From: Nitrospirota bacterium
Lineage (GTDB): Bacteria > Nitrospirota > UBA9217
Direction of reading: 5' to 3'
NCBI GenBank assembly: GCA_023229435.1
Contig: JALNZF010000005.1
Coordinates: forward strand, 62,001 to 126,000
DNA: 64,000 nt
Shown: positions 8,370-18,488 of the stretch, piece by piece
How the letters are laid out: each line of letters opens with the position of its first letter
Numbering within the stretch: position 1 is the stretch's first letter
Notes under the pieces: generated by a model
The model's input: only the letters and a program-made list of their open reading frames with translations
Database searches by the model: none
What the model was told of the DNA's origin: nothing
Program-made: the position numbers and the translations under genes

Positions 8370-8771
8370 TTATTTAAGCTTTTCATCTATCGCCTTATTG
8401 GCGAGCGCATCCGCTTCCTTGTTCATTGCCCGCGGAATGTATTGTACCTCAACCCTGCCGATCAATGCAATCAGTTCCTTGGCCCTGGCATGCAGTGGTT
8501 TCAGGCCTTCGTTCTTCACTTTATAGAGACCATTGATCTGCTTCACGAGAAGCTCGGAGTCCGCGAACAGTTTGACGCTCGACGCGCCGAGCTGCACGGC
8601 CCGCTCCAGTCCGGTGATTGCCGCGGTATATTCGGCAATGTTATTCGTCGTCATCCCCAGATACCGCGCGATCCTTTCCAGGGGCCGGTCGTCCTGCATG
8701 ATGTACACGCCCGCCCCGGCCTCGCCGGGGTTGTTGCGCGACGCTCCGTCGCTGTAAATGGTCAATTCCAC
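8370..8771 (-). CDS. Ribonuclease HI family protein
   Basis: 133 residues from a GTG at 8769-8771, chosen because GAAGGA sits 7 nt upstream and the RNase H fold begins at once. A longer frame to 8879 reads through a dispersed repeat. The four metal-binding acidic residues are visible: D8 (SDGASRNNPG), E47 (NNIAEYTA), D71 (FADSELL) and D121 (NKEADALAN). The NNxAEYxA form is typical of RnhA-like proteins of the archaeal/Bacillus YpdQ type. It cleaves RNA in RNA-DNA hybrids. It lies downstream of the zinc-ribbon protein, an arrangement seen in other anaerobes. Confidence 0.92.
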   Translation of the reverse strand: MELTIYSDGASRNNPGEAGAGVYIMQDDRPLERIARYLGMTTNNIAEYTAAITGLERAVQLGASSVKLFADSELLVKQINGLYKVKNEGLKPLHARAKELIALIGRVEVQYIPRAMNKEADALANKAIDEKLK

Positions 8772-8777
8772 GATATA

Positions 8778-8900
8778 TCCTTCATGAAGAACACGAATGA
8801 CACGAATAAAGCCGTAAGGAGGAAGGCGTGAGCGCGTAAAAAGAATTGACTCTCTTACCCCTAACACCGAATCCTTCACGATTTCATTCCTGCTATTCGT
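8778..8900. repeat. CACGAATGACACGAAT-type dispersed intergenic repeat
   Basis: The segment holds AAGAACACGAATGACACGAATAAAG and a partial inverted counterpart TTCACGATTTCATTCCTGCTATTCGTGATC. It separates RNase HI from the zinc-ribbon gene and artificially extends the RNase HI frame. Confidence 0.5.
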
Positions 8901-8902
8901 GA

Positions 8903-9628
8903 TCAGGTATTTTGTTGCACGATCGTTTCTTTAAAATACAGGATGCGGCCGCAGTTCGGGCAGGTGATGATGCTCTCGTTCTTCTTGACGTTCACGTACA
9001 CCTGGGGCGGGATGCTCATGTAGCAGCCGGAACAGGACTCCCCGCGCGCCTCCGCGACGGCGATACCTGCCTTGGTGCCGAGCAGCTTCTGATACTGCGT
9101 CAGTACCTGCTTCTGGATGCGGGCAATCGCTTTCTGCCGTTCCTCTTCAATTGCCTTCAATTCCTCTTCGAGCTTCGCAAAAGCGGCTTCCTGTTGTTTC
9201 TGCTCGACCTGGATCCCGGCGGCTTCGTCTTTTGCCTGCTGCTCCGCAGCGGTTATCTGTCCCGCGGCGGCATCGATCTTCTCCATCAGCCCGAGGATGT
9301 CGTCTTCGATCGCTTTATTTTCCTGCTCTGCCGCCTCGATCTCCTTGAGATGCGCCTGGTACTCCTTGTTATTCTTGATCTCAGAGGAACGTGTCTTAAG
9401 CTTTTCGACCTTCTGAACTCCGGTCTCAAGGTCCTTGTCCCGGTCGCGTTTGTTCTTCTGCGCCTCCGCGAGCGCCTCTTGCACCTTTCCCAGATTATCG
9501 CTCAGGGAAACGCGCCTGCGCTCGAGGATTGCCAGCGTCTCGGGCAGGCGATTTTTTTGCGTGATCTGCGTCCGTATCTTCGCGTCGATCTCCTGAAGCT
9601 GTATGAGCAAGTTAAGCTGTTCTTCCAT
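8903..9628 (-). CDS. Coiled-coil protein with C4 zinc ribbon (zf-RING_7/CT398 family)
   Basis: 241 residues from the ATG at 9626-9628, which has GGAGG 5 nt upstream. Residues about 1-185 are almost wholly heptad-rich coiled coil. The C-terminal ~45 residues carry a C4 zinc ribbon (CSGCYMSIPP...CPNCGRIL). Proteins of this family are widespread; the chlamydial homologue CT398 binds sigma-54 and secretion ATPase regulators, so a scaffold role is possible but unproven here. It precedes RNase HI on the same strand. Confidence 0.85.
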   Translation of the reverse strand: MEEQLNLLIQLQEIDAKIRTQITQKNRLPETLAILERRRVSLSDNLGKVQEALAEAQKNKRDRDKDLETGVQKVEKLKTRSSEIKNNKEYQAHLKEIEAAEQENKAIEDDILGLMEKIDAAAGQITAAEQQAKDEAAGIQVEQKQQEAAFAKLEEELKAIEEERQKAIARIQKQVLTQYQKLLGTKAGIAVAEARGESCSGCYMSIPPQVYVNVKKNESIITCPNCGRILYFKETIVQQNT

Positions 9629-9640
9629 GAAACCTCCAAA

Positions 9641-9673
9641 AAATAAAAAATGCGCCAATCGGCGCATTTTTTT
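9641..9673 (-). terminator. Bidirectional hairpin terminator
   Basis: A 7-bp stem ATGCGCC / GGCGCAT with a 4-nt loop lies at 9650-9667, flanked by an A run on the left and a T run on the right, so it can terminate either strand. On the minus strand it separates the tRNA transcript from the zinc-ribbon gene. Confidence 0.75.
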
Positions 9674-9767
9674 GTTTTACTTCCCGGTCTTCATCCGGTC
9701 AACAGGGACATATGACAGTGTCTTTGAGTTTCCGAACATGTACAGTGTTCCCTTCGATCAAATAGGT

Positions 9768-9843
9768 TGGTGGGCCCACCAGGGCTCGAACCTGGGACCA
9801 ACCGGTTATGAGCCGGTAGCTCTACCAGCTGAGCTATGGGCCC
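9768..9843 (-). tRNA. tRNA with CAU anticodon (elongator Met, or Ile2 if lysidine-modified)
   Basis: Minus-strand cloverleaf of 76 nt including an encoded CCA. The acceptor arm is GGGCCCA / TGGGCCC, the D arm starts GCTCAGCTGGTAGAGC, the anticodon stem is ACCGG / CCGGT with loop CTCATAA (anticodon CAU), and the T arm is CCAGG TTCGAGC CCTGG. A CAU anticodon outside initiator tRNA can be elongator Met or the tilS-modified Ile2 species, and sequence alone does not settle which. It sits just downstream of rpoD. Confidence 0.95.
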
Positions 9844-9861
9844 GGATGCATACTAACACCA

Positions 9862-9950
9862 AGGCAAAGTGCAAAATTGATAATGCAAAATGAGAACCAA
9901 AAAGTTCTTTTTCACTTTGCAATTTGACTTTTACAATTTGCATTTTGCCT
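9862..9950. repeat. AT-rich 'TTTGCATTTTGC' intergenic inverted repeat, copy 2
   Basis: The arms AAGGCAAAGTGCAAAATTG and CAATTTGCATTTTGCCTT are near-complementary across about 90 bp. It is homologous to the element at 8285-8369. It lies between rpoD and the tRNA. Confidence 0.7.
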
Positions 9951-10025
9951 TCGCGATGCGAGAATGTAAGCGGCATATTGACACAACCCGCGACAAATGT
10001 CAAGACTGGCGCGTTCCGGGCCTGC

Positions 10026-11828
<1,803 letters not shown>

Positions 11829-11909
11829 ACTGTGGTGCTCCTTTGTGTTAAACGTTCACAAGCGTATGTTCATAAAAATCAACAAAGACCCGCTCCACAG
11901 GCCGTTCTT

Positions 11910-13688
11910 CTACAACCCGTGGATCCGCCTGCCCGGCCTCTTGCTCAGATCCTTTTGCTCTTCAATAAGCCGCACCAACTCAGCACTATCACCGCGCAAC
12001 TCGGCCTCTTTCATCGCTCGTATGATATGTTTCATCTTTTTTTCCGGGTCCTGCTGCTTGATCAATTCCACGCAGTCCTGACATGACTTCTCTGGATCAT
12101 CATACACCATTTCAAGCACGGAATAGTGGGAAATCAGGTTCTTGAGCTCCTCGTCCCCATCCCGAAACAAGGCACTGACATCGAACCTGCCCTGATCATC
12201 AAGGGCGCCGAAAATTCGCTTCGCGGCAAGCTGGAACAGCGGGTCGGTAAAATCCTCCGGCTTCATCTGGTCCTTCAAGTTCAGCGCGATCTCCGCATCC
12301 TTAAGCATCAAGTGAATGAGTGTCTCCTCGGCCCGGGGCCGGTGTCCGCGGGGCGCTGCTGTGGCTTTTTCTGTCATTGGATGATGCGCCGTGCCTTTTA
12401 CCTGCCTCGGCATTTCCTGCCTCAATACTCCCTCGTCCAGATCCAGGGCCTCCGCGGTCCGTTTCAGATAGTGGTCCCGTTCGATGCCGCTCTGAAGCCG
12501 GGCGATGAACCCGAGCATCTCGCCGGCCTTTTCCACCTTTTCATCGATCGAAGCGTCATGACCGCCCTTCACCACCTGGCCGAGCACGAAGTCCATGAAC
12601 TTCTCCGACTTCCTGAGACAGGAAGCGAAGGCCTCATAGCCGTTCTTCTTCAGGAACGTGTCCGGGTCGTCGTTGTCGGGAAGCGAGACCACGTTCACCT
12701 TCATGCCGCTCGATACGAACAGGTCGAGGCCCCGCATGGCGGCCTTCACGCCTGCCGGATCAGGGTCGAAGATAAGCACGAGATTCTGCGCGAACCGCCG
12801 CATGAGCCGGAGATGCCCTTCGGTGAGCGCCGTGCCGAGCGTGGCCACCGCGTTCTGCGCCCCATATTGATGGCACGCGATCGCGTCGAGATATCCCTCG
12901 ACGATGATGAAATACTTCTGCTTCCGCGCGGGCTCCTTTGCCTTGTCCAGGCAATAGAGCACGTTGCTCTTGCTGTACAGCGGGGTCTCCGGAGAGTTCA
13001 GATATTTGGGAAGCGAGTCGTCCATCACGCGGCCGCCGAAGGCGATCACGTTCCCGGAAATATCACGGATTGGAAAGATGATCCTGCCCCGGAACCGGTC
13101 GTAGTAGCCCTCACCCTCGCTGCGCTTGACGATGAGCCCGGCCTTCTCCATCTGGCTGAAGGAGTATCCCTTGTGCTTGAGCTCCTTCAGCAGGCCGTCC
13201 CACTCGGGCCTGGAAAAACCGAGCGCGAAATCCTGAACAACCTGGTCGGTCACGCCTCGTTTTTTCAAATAGGCGCGGGCTGCGCCGCCCGCGGGTCCTT
13301 CGAGCTCTTTCCGATAGTAATCCGCGGCATCTGCGATGATCGTGAGGAGCGCCTTGCGCTCATCCTCGGCCCTCTTGTCTTCTTTGCGCGACCCGCTGTC
13401 GGCAGGAAGCGGTATCCCCGCCTTGGCCGCCAATTGCTTCACGGCCTCGGGAAAATTCAGCCCCTCCTGCAGCTCGAGAAACTTGAACACGTCACCGCCC
13501 ACACCACACCCGAAGCAATGGAAGATCTGCTTTTCCGGGTTCACATTGAACGAGGGCGTTTTCTCCGAGTGGAACGGACAGAGCCCCAGCCAGTTCTTTC
13601 CTGTTTTCTTGAGCGAAACATAGCCGGAGATCAAGTCGTGAATGTCAACGCTGTCCCTGACCCTGCTTATGATATCTTCGGAGAACAC
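11910..13688 (-). CDS. dnaG: DNA primase
   Basis: 592 residues from a GTG start one base after the mutS2 stop, implying translational coupling. The N-terminal zinc-binding domain has C37, H40, C58 and C61 (CPFH...CFGC). The catalytic core contains a TOPRIM fold with IIVEGYLDA (about residue 255), and the C-terminal domain should bind the DnaB helicase. It synthesises RNA primers for replication. The gene order mutS2-dnaG-rpoD is on one strand. Confidence 0.97.
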   Translation of the reverse strand: MFSEDIISRVRDSVDIHDLISGYVSLKKTGKNWLGLCPFHSEKTPSFNVNPEKQIFHCFGCGVGGDVFKFLELQEGLNFPEAVKQLAAKAGIPLPADSGSRKEDKRAEDERKALLTIIADAADYYRKELEGPAGGAARAYLKKRGVTDQVVQDFALGFSRPEWDGLLKELKHKGYSFSQMEKAGLIVKRSEGEGYYDRFRGRIIFPIRDISGNVIAFGGRVMDDSLPKYLNSPETPLYSKSNVLYCLDKAKEPARKQKYFIIVEGYLDAIACHQYGAQNAVATLGTALTEGHLRLMRRFAQNLVLIFDPDPAGVKAAMRGLDLFVSSGMKVNVVSLPDNDDPDTFLKKNGYEAFASCLRKSEKFMDFVLGQVVKGGHDASIDEKVEKAGEMLGFIARLQSGIERDHYLKRTAEALDLDEGVLRQEMPRQVKGTAHHPMTEKATAAPRGHRPRAEETLIHLMLKDAEIALNLKDQMKPEDFTDPLFQLAAKRIFGALDDQGRFDVSALFRDGDEELKNLISHYSVLEMVYDDPEKSCQDCVELIKQQDPEKKMKHIIRAMKEAELRGDSAELVRLIEEQKDLSKRPGRRIHGL

Positions 13689-13689
13689 G

Positions 13690-16083
13690 TTATTTTTTCA
13701 ACTCCGCCACGGTAACGCCTGCGCCGCCTTCGGCCGGTTCTCCCGGCCGTATTGCCGTGATCAGCGGATGGTTCTTGAGAAATTTCGTTACTGCTGTCTT
13801 GAGCGCGCCGGTCCCCAGGCCATGGATAATGGTCAGGACCGAAAGGCCACGCGTACTCGCGTGGTCGAGGAATCGGTCCACTTCGTCCAATGCCTCATTC
13901 ACGCGAAGTCCGAGGAGATTCAGCCGCGCGTAATCGCGCGGAGGACCTTCTTCCTCGTGGAGCTCGGTACCCCAGCCCGGCACCCTGCCCGCGGTCTGCC
14001 CTTGCGAAACAGGTTCGAGCAGCAAGACATCGCGCGAAGGGAGCGTTATTTTCTTGCCGTCAACCTCGATCTCGATCATTCCCCGATGTGAACCGAGCAC
14101 CGTACCGGTCTTGTTCGCTCTCACCAGCTTGATCCGGTCACCCTGGCGCAGATCAGGCATCGTTGCGGAAACAGTTTGGTGTTCCTGCTCAGCGGGCTGA
14201 AGTTTTCGCGCAAGATCCTCGACCTCTGAGGATGCCTTCCGTACCTCTGCCTGTTCCAGCACCGCCGACCGCGAAAGCTCCCGGAGCTTCAGGCGCAGGG
14301 AGGACAACACCTCCCGCGCTTCTTCTTTTGTCTTTGCTTTTACAGCACGGGCCTCTTCTTTCGCCGCCCGGAGCAGGGCCTCTGCCTCGCTCCGCTCCTG
14401 TTTTGCCGCCCTGCGGTCCTGTTCAAGCCGTTCCCGCTCTGATGCGAGCAGATGGGTGTCGTCCTCCACCTGTTTGAGCAGTGTCTCAAGCCTGATATCG
14501 TCGTCGCTGATCCGGGCCCGTGCGCGGTCGATCACGTCGTCGGGAATACCAAGTCTGGTCGCCATATCCAGACCGTAACTCCTGCCGGGCCTGCCGGGAA
14601 TGAGCCGGTACGTGGGCTTGAGCGTCCGGGGATCGAACTCCATGGCCGCGTTCACGGCGCCGCTTGTCTGCGAGCCAAAAAGCTTGAGCGCGTTGTGATG
14701 CGTGGTCACCAGGGAGATACAACCGCGCCCGATCAGGCCCTCGAGCACTGCCGCGCCGAGTCCCGCGCCCTCGTTCGGGTCCGTGCCGGACCCGAGCTCG
14801 TCCAGAAGCACGAGGGAATCCCGGTCCGCCTCGCGGAGGATGTCGGCGATCTGCTTCACATGGGACGAAAAGGTGCTCAGGTCCTGTTCCAGGCTCTGCT
14901 CATCGCCGATATCGGCGAACACCGAGCCGAAGCACGGCAGTTCGCTTCCTTCTCCTGCGGTCACCGGCATGCCGGATTGCGCCATGAGGGAAAGGAGTCC
15001 CACCATCTTCAGGATCACCGTTTTGCCTCCGGCGTTCGGGCCGCTCAGGATCAGTGCGTGGTCGCTGCTGCTCAGCTCTATGTCGTTCGTGATAACGCTC
15101 TTGTTGCCGATGGCGTTTTTGAACTTGACGGCCAGAAGAGGGTGACGCGCTGCCCGAAGCACGATGGTTCGATCTGCCGATAGTGCCGGCACGGTCCCCT
15201 CATACTCGATCCCGAACCGGGCCCTGGCGTACACCGCGTCGATCCCGGCAAGTGCCTCGATCGTGTCCTTGATCGTATCCGCCTCTTGGGTCATGAGGGA
15301 GGTCAGTTCCCGCAGGATGCGATCAACTTCTTCACGCTCATCCATGCGGAGCTCGGCAAGACGATTGTTCTGTTCCAGGATCTCGAGGGGCTCGACAAAG
15401 AGCGTGGACCGGGAGCCGGACTGCCCGTGCACAATGCCTTTCAGGCTCTGCCGGAAATTGGGCTTGAGCGGCAGTACATACCGATCGTCACGGAGCGTGA
15501 TCACGGGCTCCTGGATCACCTTCTGAAAGCCGCTCTCCTGCAGGATGCCTGACATGCGGCCCAGAATGTCCTCGCGCGTCCGTACGATCTGTTTGCGCAC
15601 CTTCCGGAGCTCCGGGCTGGCCGAGTCCTTGACCTCGGCCTTATCATCGATCGCGGAAAAGACCGCGTCTTCTATCTGTTTGAGCGGCTGTATCTTTGCT
15701 GCCTGTGCGCACAGGAGCGGGGCCTGAGGTTTTGCCCCGGTCCCCTTTCCTTCAAAACGATGGAAAAAATTCTTGGTCCGCCTTCCGGCGCCAAGGGTCG
15801 TCGCCATGTTCACAAGCTCGAGAGGGGAAAGCATGCTGCCTGCCACCCCGAGTTTTTGGACGGCCGCTTTTACATTCAGGATGCCGTCAAGCGGAGGAAC
15901 CTCGTTGCTTCGGAGAAGGTGTATGAACTCGCTTGTCTCCTGGAGCCGGGACTCGACGATCACGGCGTCAACTGCGGGAAGAAAGGCGAGAACAGCGTCC
16001 CTTCCTGCTTCCGATGCCGCGAATCCGGAGACGACGCCTGCTACTTTGTCATATTCCAGCACTCTCAGGGTATGGTCATTCAT
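13690..16083 (-). CDS. mutS2: Endonuclease MutS2
   Basis: 797 residues. MutS core without the mismatch-recognition domain; Walker A GPNAGGKT (348-355), Walker B with LVLLDELGSGTDPNEG, then a long charged coiled coil (about 520-640), a KOW-like segment (about 650-690) and a C-terminal Smr domain (LNLLGLRV, IIHGLGTGALK). MutS2 proteins act on branched DNA or on collided ribosomes rather than in mismatch repair. The stop is separated from the dnaG GTG by a single base. NIF3 lies 10 bp upstream. Confidence 0.96.
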   Translation of the reverse strand: MNDHTLRVLEYDKVAGVVSGFAASEAGRDAVLAFLPAVDAVIVESRLQETSEFIHLLRSNEVPPLDGILNVKAAVQKLGVAGSMLSPLELVNMATTLGAGRRTKNFFHRFEGKGTGAKPQAPLLCAQAAKIQPLKQIEDAVFSAIDDKAEVKDSASPELRKVRKQIVRTREDILGRMSGILQESGFQKVIQEPVITLRDDRYVLPLKPNFRQSLKGIVHGQSGSRSTLFVEPLEILEQNNRLAELRMDEREEVDRILRELTSLMTQEADTIKDTIEALAGIDAVYARARFGIEYEGTVPALSADRTIVLRAARHPLLAVKFKNAIGNKSVITNDIELSSSDHALILSGPNAGGKTVILKMVGLLSLMAQSGMPVTAGEGSELPCFGSVFADIGDEQSLEQDLSTFSSHVKQIADILREADRDSLVLLDELGSGTDPNEGAGLGAAVLEGLIGRGCISLVTTHHNALKLFGSQTSGAVNAAMEFDPRTLKPTYRLIPGRPGRSYGLDMATRLGIPDDVIDRARARISDDDIRLETLLKQVEDDTHLLASERERLEQDRRAAKQERSEAEALLRAAKEEARAVKAKTKEEAREVLSSLRLKLRELSRSAVLEQAEVRKASSEVEDLARKLQPAEQEHQTVSATMPDLRQGDRIKLVRANKTGTVLGSHRGMIEIEVDGKKITLPSRDVLLLEPVSQGQTAGRVPGWGTELHEEEGPPRDYARLNLLGLRVNEALDEVDRFLDHASTRGLSVLTIIHGLGTGALKTAVTKFLKNHPLITAIRPGEPAEGGAGVTVAELKK

Positions 16084-16093
16084 GCCGGGAACA

Positions 16094-17053
16094 TCAGTTC
16101 TGCCTTCTTATCCGCTTGAATCCTGAACACTCCACAACGGCAAGCGGGCCGTGTTTTTCGATGACATCGAGGAGCAGGTTGAAACCGAGCGTGTCGCTCG
16201 ATATGTGCCCGGCGATCACTACATGGATGTGGTGCTTCTCCGCCTCTTTCCGGTGGTCTTCGGACATATGCATGCCCACGATCGTCCCGACACCCGACTG
16301 GGAAAGTTTTTCGAGCGTGTCCTTGGAACCCGAGGTCCCGCCGGTCATGTCCACGAACACCTTGCCGGTCCGCTGGTCATCCGAGCCGATCAGGATCCTG
16401 GGGCCTGCGTTGTTCCTGCCCGCCTCCTGATATTCGGGAATTTGCTTGAGGAGTTTGACCACGTCCTTGAGACGGGCCGGCAACTCCCTGTCAAACAGGG
16501 CCTGAAGGTAGCTCACTACCCTGTTGTCGGCTGGTGTGTGCAGGCACAAATAGGGAATGTCGAGGAGACGCGCCGCATCCACCGGCCGGGTATGATTCGC
16601 CGGCATGAGACTGCGCTCAACCTCTTTCATCCGGCTGTTCAGCTGGTTTTCCGCGACATTGATCGGCACGCCGAAACGGTTCAGGATATCGGCCTGCATC
16701 TTCATTACTTCATAGAAATTCGCGAAGGCGCGGCCTTCGGGGTGATGGGCCACAACAAGATCGATAGCCGTGCCCTTCTGAATAAGACGGTCGGCAAGCA
16801 AAAGCTCCGGAGTTTCAATATCGATCCCCGCGAGGATGCTCTTCACCTCCCGGTCCGGATTGCCATGCAGTATCCTGCTGTCGGTATAGGGATTCTCAAG
16901 CTTTTCCTGATCGAACGTTGCCTTGTCCTCAGGCTTGAGCTCTTCGTATGCCTTGCGCGCTTCGTGCAGTTCCTGTTCCACCACGACTCTTCCGCGCGGA
17001 TCGGCATCAATACCGGCCTGGATCGCGAGTCTAAAGAATTCCTGAAGTTTCAA
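16094..17053 (-). CDS. NIF3/YbgI family metal-dependent protein (NGG1p-interacting factor 3)
   Basis: 319 residues if translation begins at the TTG at 17051-17053, which follows AGGAG by 8 nt; an upstream TTG at 17069-17071 adds six residues. The Nif3 fold is indicated by the metal-binding VVAHHPEG motif, a second conserved HTPADN segment and the C-terminal VIAGHISSD..GFN. Family members bind two divalent metals and have proposed GTP cyclohydrolase I-like or phosphoesterase activities; the real substrate is unknown. It lies 10 bp upstream of mutS2 and is probably co-transcribed. Confidence 0.85.
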   Translation of the reverse strand: MKLQEFFRLAIQAGIDADPRGRVVVEQELHEARKAYEELKPEDKATFDQEKLENPYTDSRILHGNPDREVKSILAGIDIETPELLLADRLIQKGTAIDLVVAHHPEGRAFANFYEVMKMQADILNRFGVPINVAENQLNSRMKEVERSLMPANHTRPVDAARLLDIPYLCLHTPADNRVVSYLQALFDRELPARLKDVVKLLKQIPEYQEAGRNNAGPRILIGSDDQRTGKVFVDMTGGTSGSKDTLEKLSQSGVGTIVGMHMSEDHRKEAEKHHIHVVIAGHISSDTLGFNLLLDVIEKHGPLAVVECSGFKRIRRQN

Positions 17054-17255
17054 TGCACAGACTCCTGACAAGAAAAAAACTTAAAGAGACATGCCGAAAC
17101 ACCGAGTGGTTAGAAACACAAGAAGGTAAGCTCCGGGGGTTCCGATATTCATGTCATTCGTTCAGATGGTGCCACGTGATGAGATGATGTTGTTTGCTAA
17201 TTCGGGATATCCACTTAACTCAAACTGACCACACGAAAGCGCGTGTCTTCGGAAA

Positions 17256-17340
17256 ACCGGATTCCCGATCAAACCTTCGGGAATGACGATATTTTCAGGC
17301 ACTTCATTGGTCATTCTCGAGTGCCCCTATCGGGGATATG
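17256..17340. repeat. GGATTCCCGA...TCGGGAATGAC intergenic repeat (two units)
   Basis: One unit (CCGGATTCCCGATC...CTTCGGGAATGAC) is followed by a second in inverted order (GTCATTCTCGAGTGCCCCTATCGGGG). The same family is at 37506-37562, 47084-47210, 55982-56204 and 57728-57812. It occupies the 459-bp gap between yqeY and the NIF3 gene; the rest of that gap shows no gene. Confidence 0.75.
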
Positions 17341-17425
17341 GTTTCTTATTACTGGGGCTGACTGACTCATGTGGACGGCCATATTACGACATATTATGAA
17401 TTGATATGATTTGAATCTGAACGTT

Positions 17426-17462
17426 AAAAAAATCAGGGGGCCCCGGTCTTCATGGCCCCCTG
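17426..17462 (-). terminator. Rho-independent terminator after yqeY
   Basis: The perfect 9-bp stem CAGGGGGCC / GGCCCCCTG (17434-17462, 11-nt loop) is followed on the minus strand by seven U (plus-strand A at 17426-17432). It lies just downstream of the yqeY stop and separates rpsU-yqeY from NIF3-mutS2-dnaG-rpoD. Confidence 0.9.
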
Positions 17463-17512
17463 TTCAGCCCTGGAGTGATACATTACACGCTGCAGCGCTT
17501 GAAACATTTCCT

Positions 17513-17956
17513 TTACCCCAACGCATGTTTGACAAGTTCGCTCACCAGTTTTCCATCCGCTCGCCCGCCCACCAGGGGAATGAGCGCCTTCATGACCTTG
17601 CCCATGTCCTTGGCACCCTGCGCGCCGGTCTGGGCAACCGCATCCCGGACCATGACCTCTATCTCTTCGCGGGACATTTGCTGGGGCAGATATACTTCAA
17701 GCACCACAACTTCTGCCGTTTCTTTATCCACGAGATCCTGCCTGCCACCCTTGCCAAACTGTTCGATCGAATCCTTCCGCTGCTTTATGAGAGAACGTAT
17801 GGTCTCAGCCACCTCTTCTTCGGTGAGCGGCCGCCGCTTGTCGATCTCTTTGTTCTTGAGGGCCGCGCTCAACATCCTCAGGGTGGAAAGCTTGTCTTTG
17901 GCGCCGGCTTTGAGGGCATTTTTTATATCCGTGTCAACTATCTCTCGTAAACCCAT
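17513..17956 (-). CDS. yqeY: GatB/YqeY domain protein
   Basis: 147 residues from the ATG at 17954-17956, preceded by a GAGGGGGG-rich ribosome site. YqeY features are LREIVDTDIKNALKAGAKDKLSTLR at the start (about 3-27) and QLGAQGAKDMGKVMKAL-like sequence near the C-terminus. The domain is shared with the tail of the amidotransferase subunit GatB, and the free form probably binds tRNA. Adjacency to rpsU and the primase/sigma genes is a common bacterial arrangement. Confidence 0.93.
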   Translation of the reverse strand: MGLREIVDTDIKNALKAGAKDKLSTLRMLSAALKNKEIDKRRPLTEEEVAETIRSLIKQRKDSIEQFGKGGRQDLVDKETAEVVVLEVYLPQQMSREEIEVMVRDAVAQTGAQGAKDMGKVMKALIPLVGGRADGKLVSELVKHALG

Positions 17957-18046
17957 GCCACCCCCCTCATGTACACGCCGATCATGCGCTCTTTTCACAC
18001 CTGTCATCGCCGGCGTTACACCGTTGAACATCAAGCGCTTCCCTGT

Positions 18047-18247
18047 TTAACCATGCCGGACAATACGCGCTGTCTTTGCTGCCTTTTTGCGTGCGGCTAT
18101 CGCTTTTTTCTTCTTTTTTACGCTCGGCTTTTCGTAATGCTCGCGTTTTTTGACCTCTGAAAGTACGCCTTCCTTTTCAATGCTCTTCTTAAATCGCCGG
18201 AGCGCGGCCTCAAAAGGCTCATTGTCTCGTAACCTGATACTGGGCAC
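18047..18247 (-). CDS. rpsU: 30S ribosomal protein S21
   Basis: 66 residues, from a GTG start at 18245-18247 with an AGGAGGGGGG ribosome site upstream. The N-terminal MPSIRLRDNEPFEAALRRF and a very basic C-terminus (SVKKKKKAIAARKKAAK) are typical. S21 sits near the anti-Shine-Dalgarno of 16S rRNA. It heads the rpsU-yqeY unit, behind a good promoter. Confidence 0.97.
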   Translation of the reverse strand: MPSIRLRDNEPFEAALRRFKKSIEKEGVLSEVKKREHYEKPSVKKKKKAIAARKKAAKTARIVRHG

Positions 18248-18390
18248 TCTCGCTACACCCCCCTCCTGCCATCTATATCATATTGTTATATATGGTTTTT
18301 TGTGGGTGTTCGGGCAAAATTTACTAAACGTCAAGAAGCATGAAACAGTGAAACCGCTCCTCTATTAGAAGAAAAGCGGCATAATCATTA

Positions 18391-18419
18391 AAACTAACCA
18401 CTCCCTCTTCGAATGTCAA
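18391..18419 (-). promoter_or_regulatory. Sigma-70-type promoter for rpsU-yqeY
   Basis: On the minus strand TTGACA (18414-18419) is followed after 17 bp by TAGTTT (18391-18396). The transcript would have a leader of about 140 nt before rpsU. Confidence 0.55.
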
Positions 18420-18488
18420 GGGAAATTGTTACAAAATTCTCAGTACTTTTTAATTACTTGCGCGCGCAAAGATACCTGCCGCCGGTCA

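Noticed and set aside
7938..8377. Several overlapping plus-strand reading frames of about 108 codons
   Set aside because: They lie antisense to the RNase P RNA and have no ribosome sites; GC-rich structural RNA gives open frames by chance.
12126..13715. 529-codon plus-strand frame
   Set aside because: It is a shadow of dnaG on the opposite strand; composition reflects the codon bias of dnaG and there is no recognisable domain.
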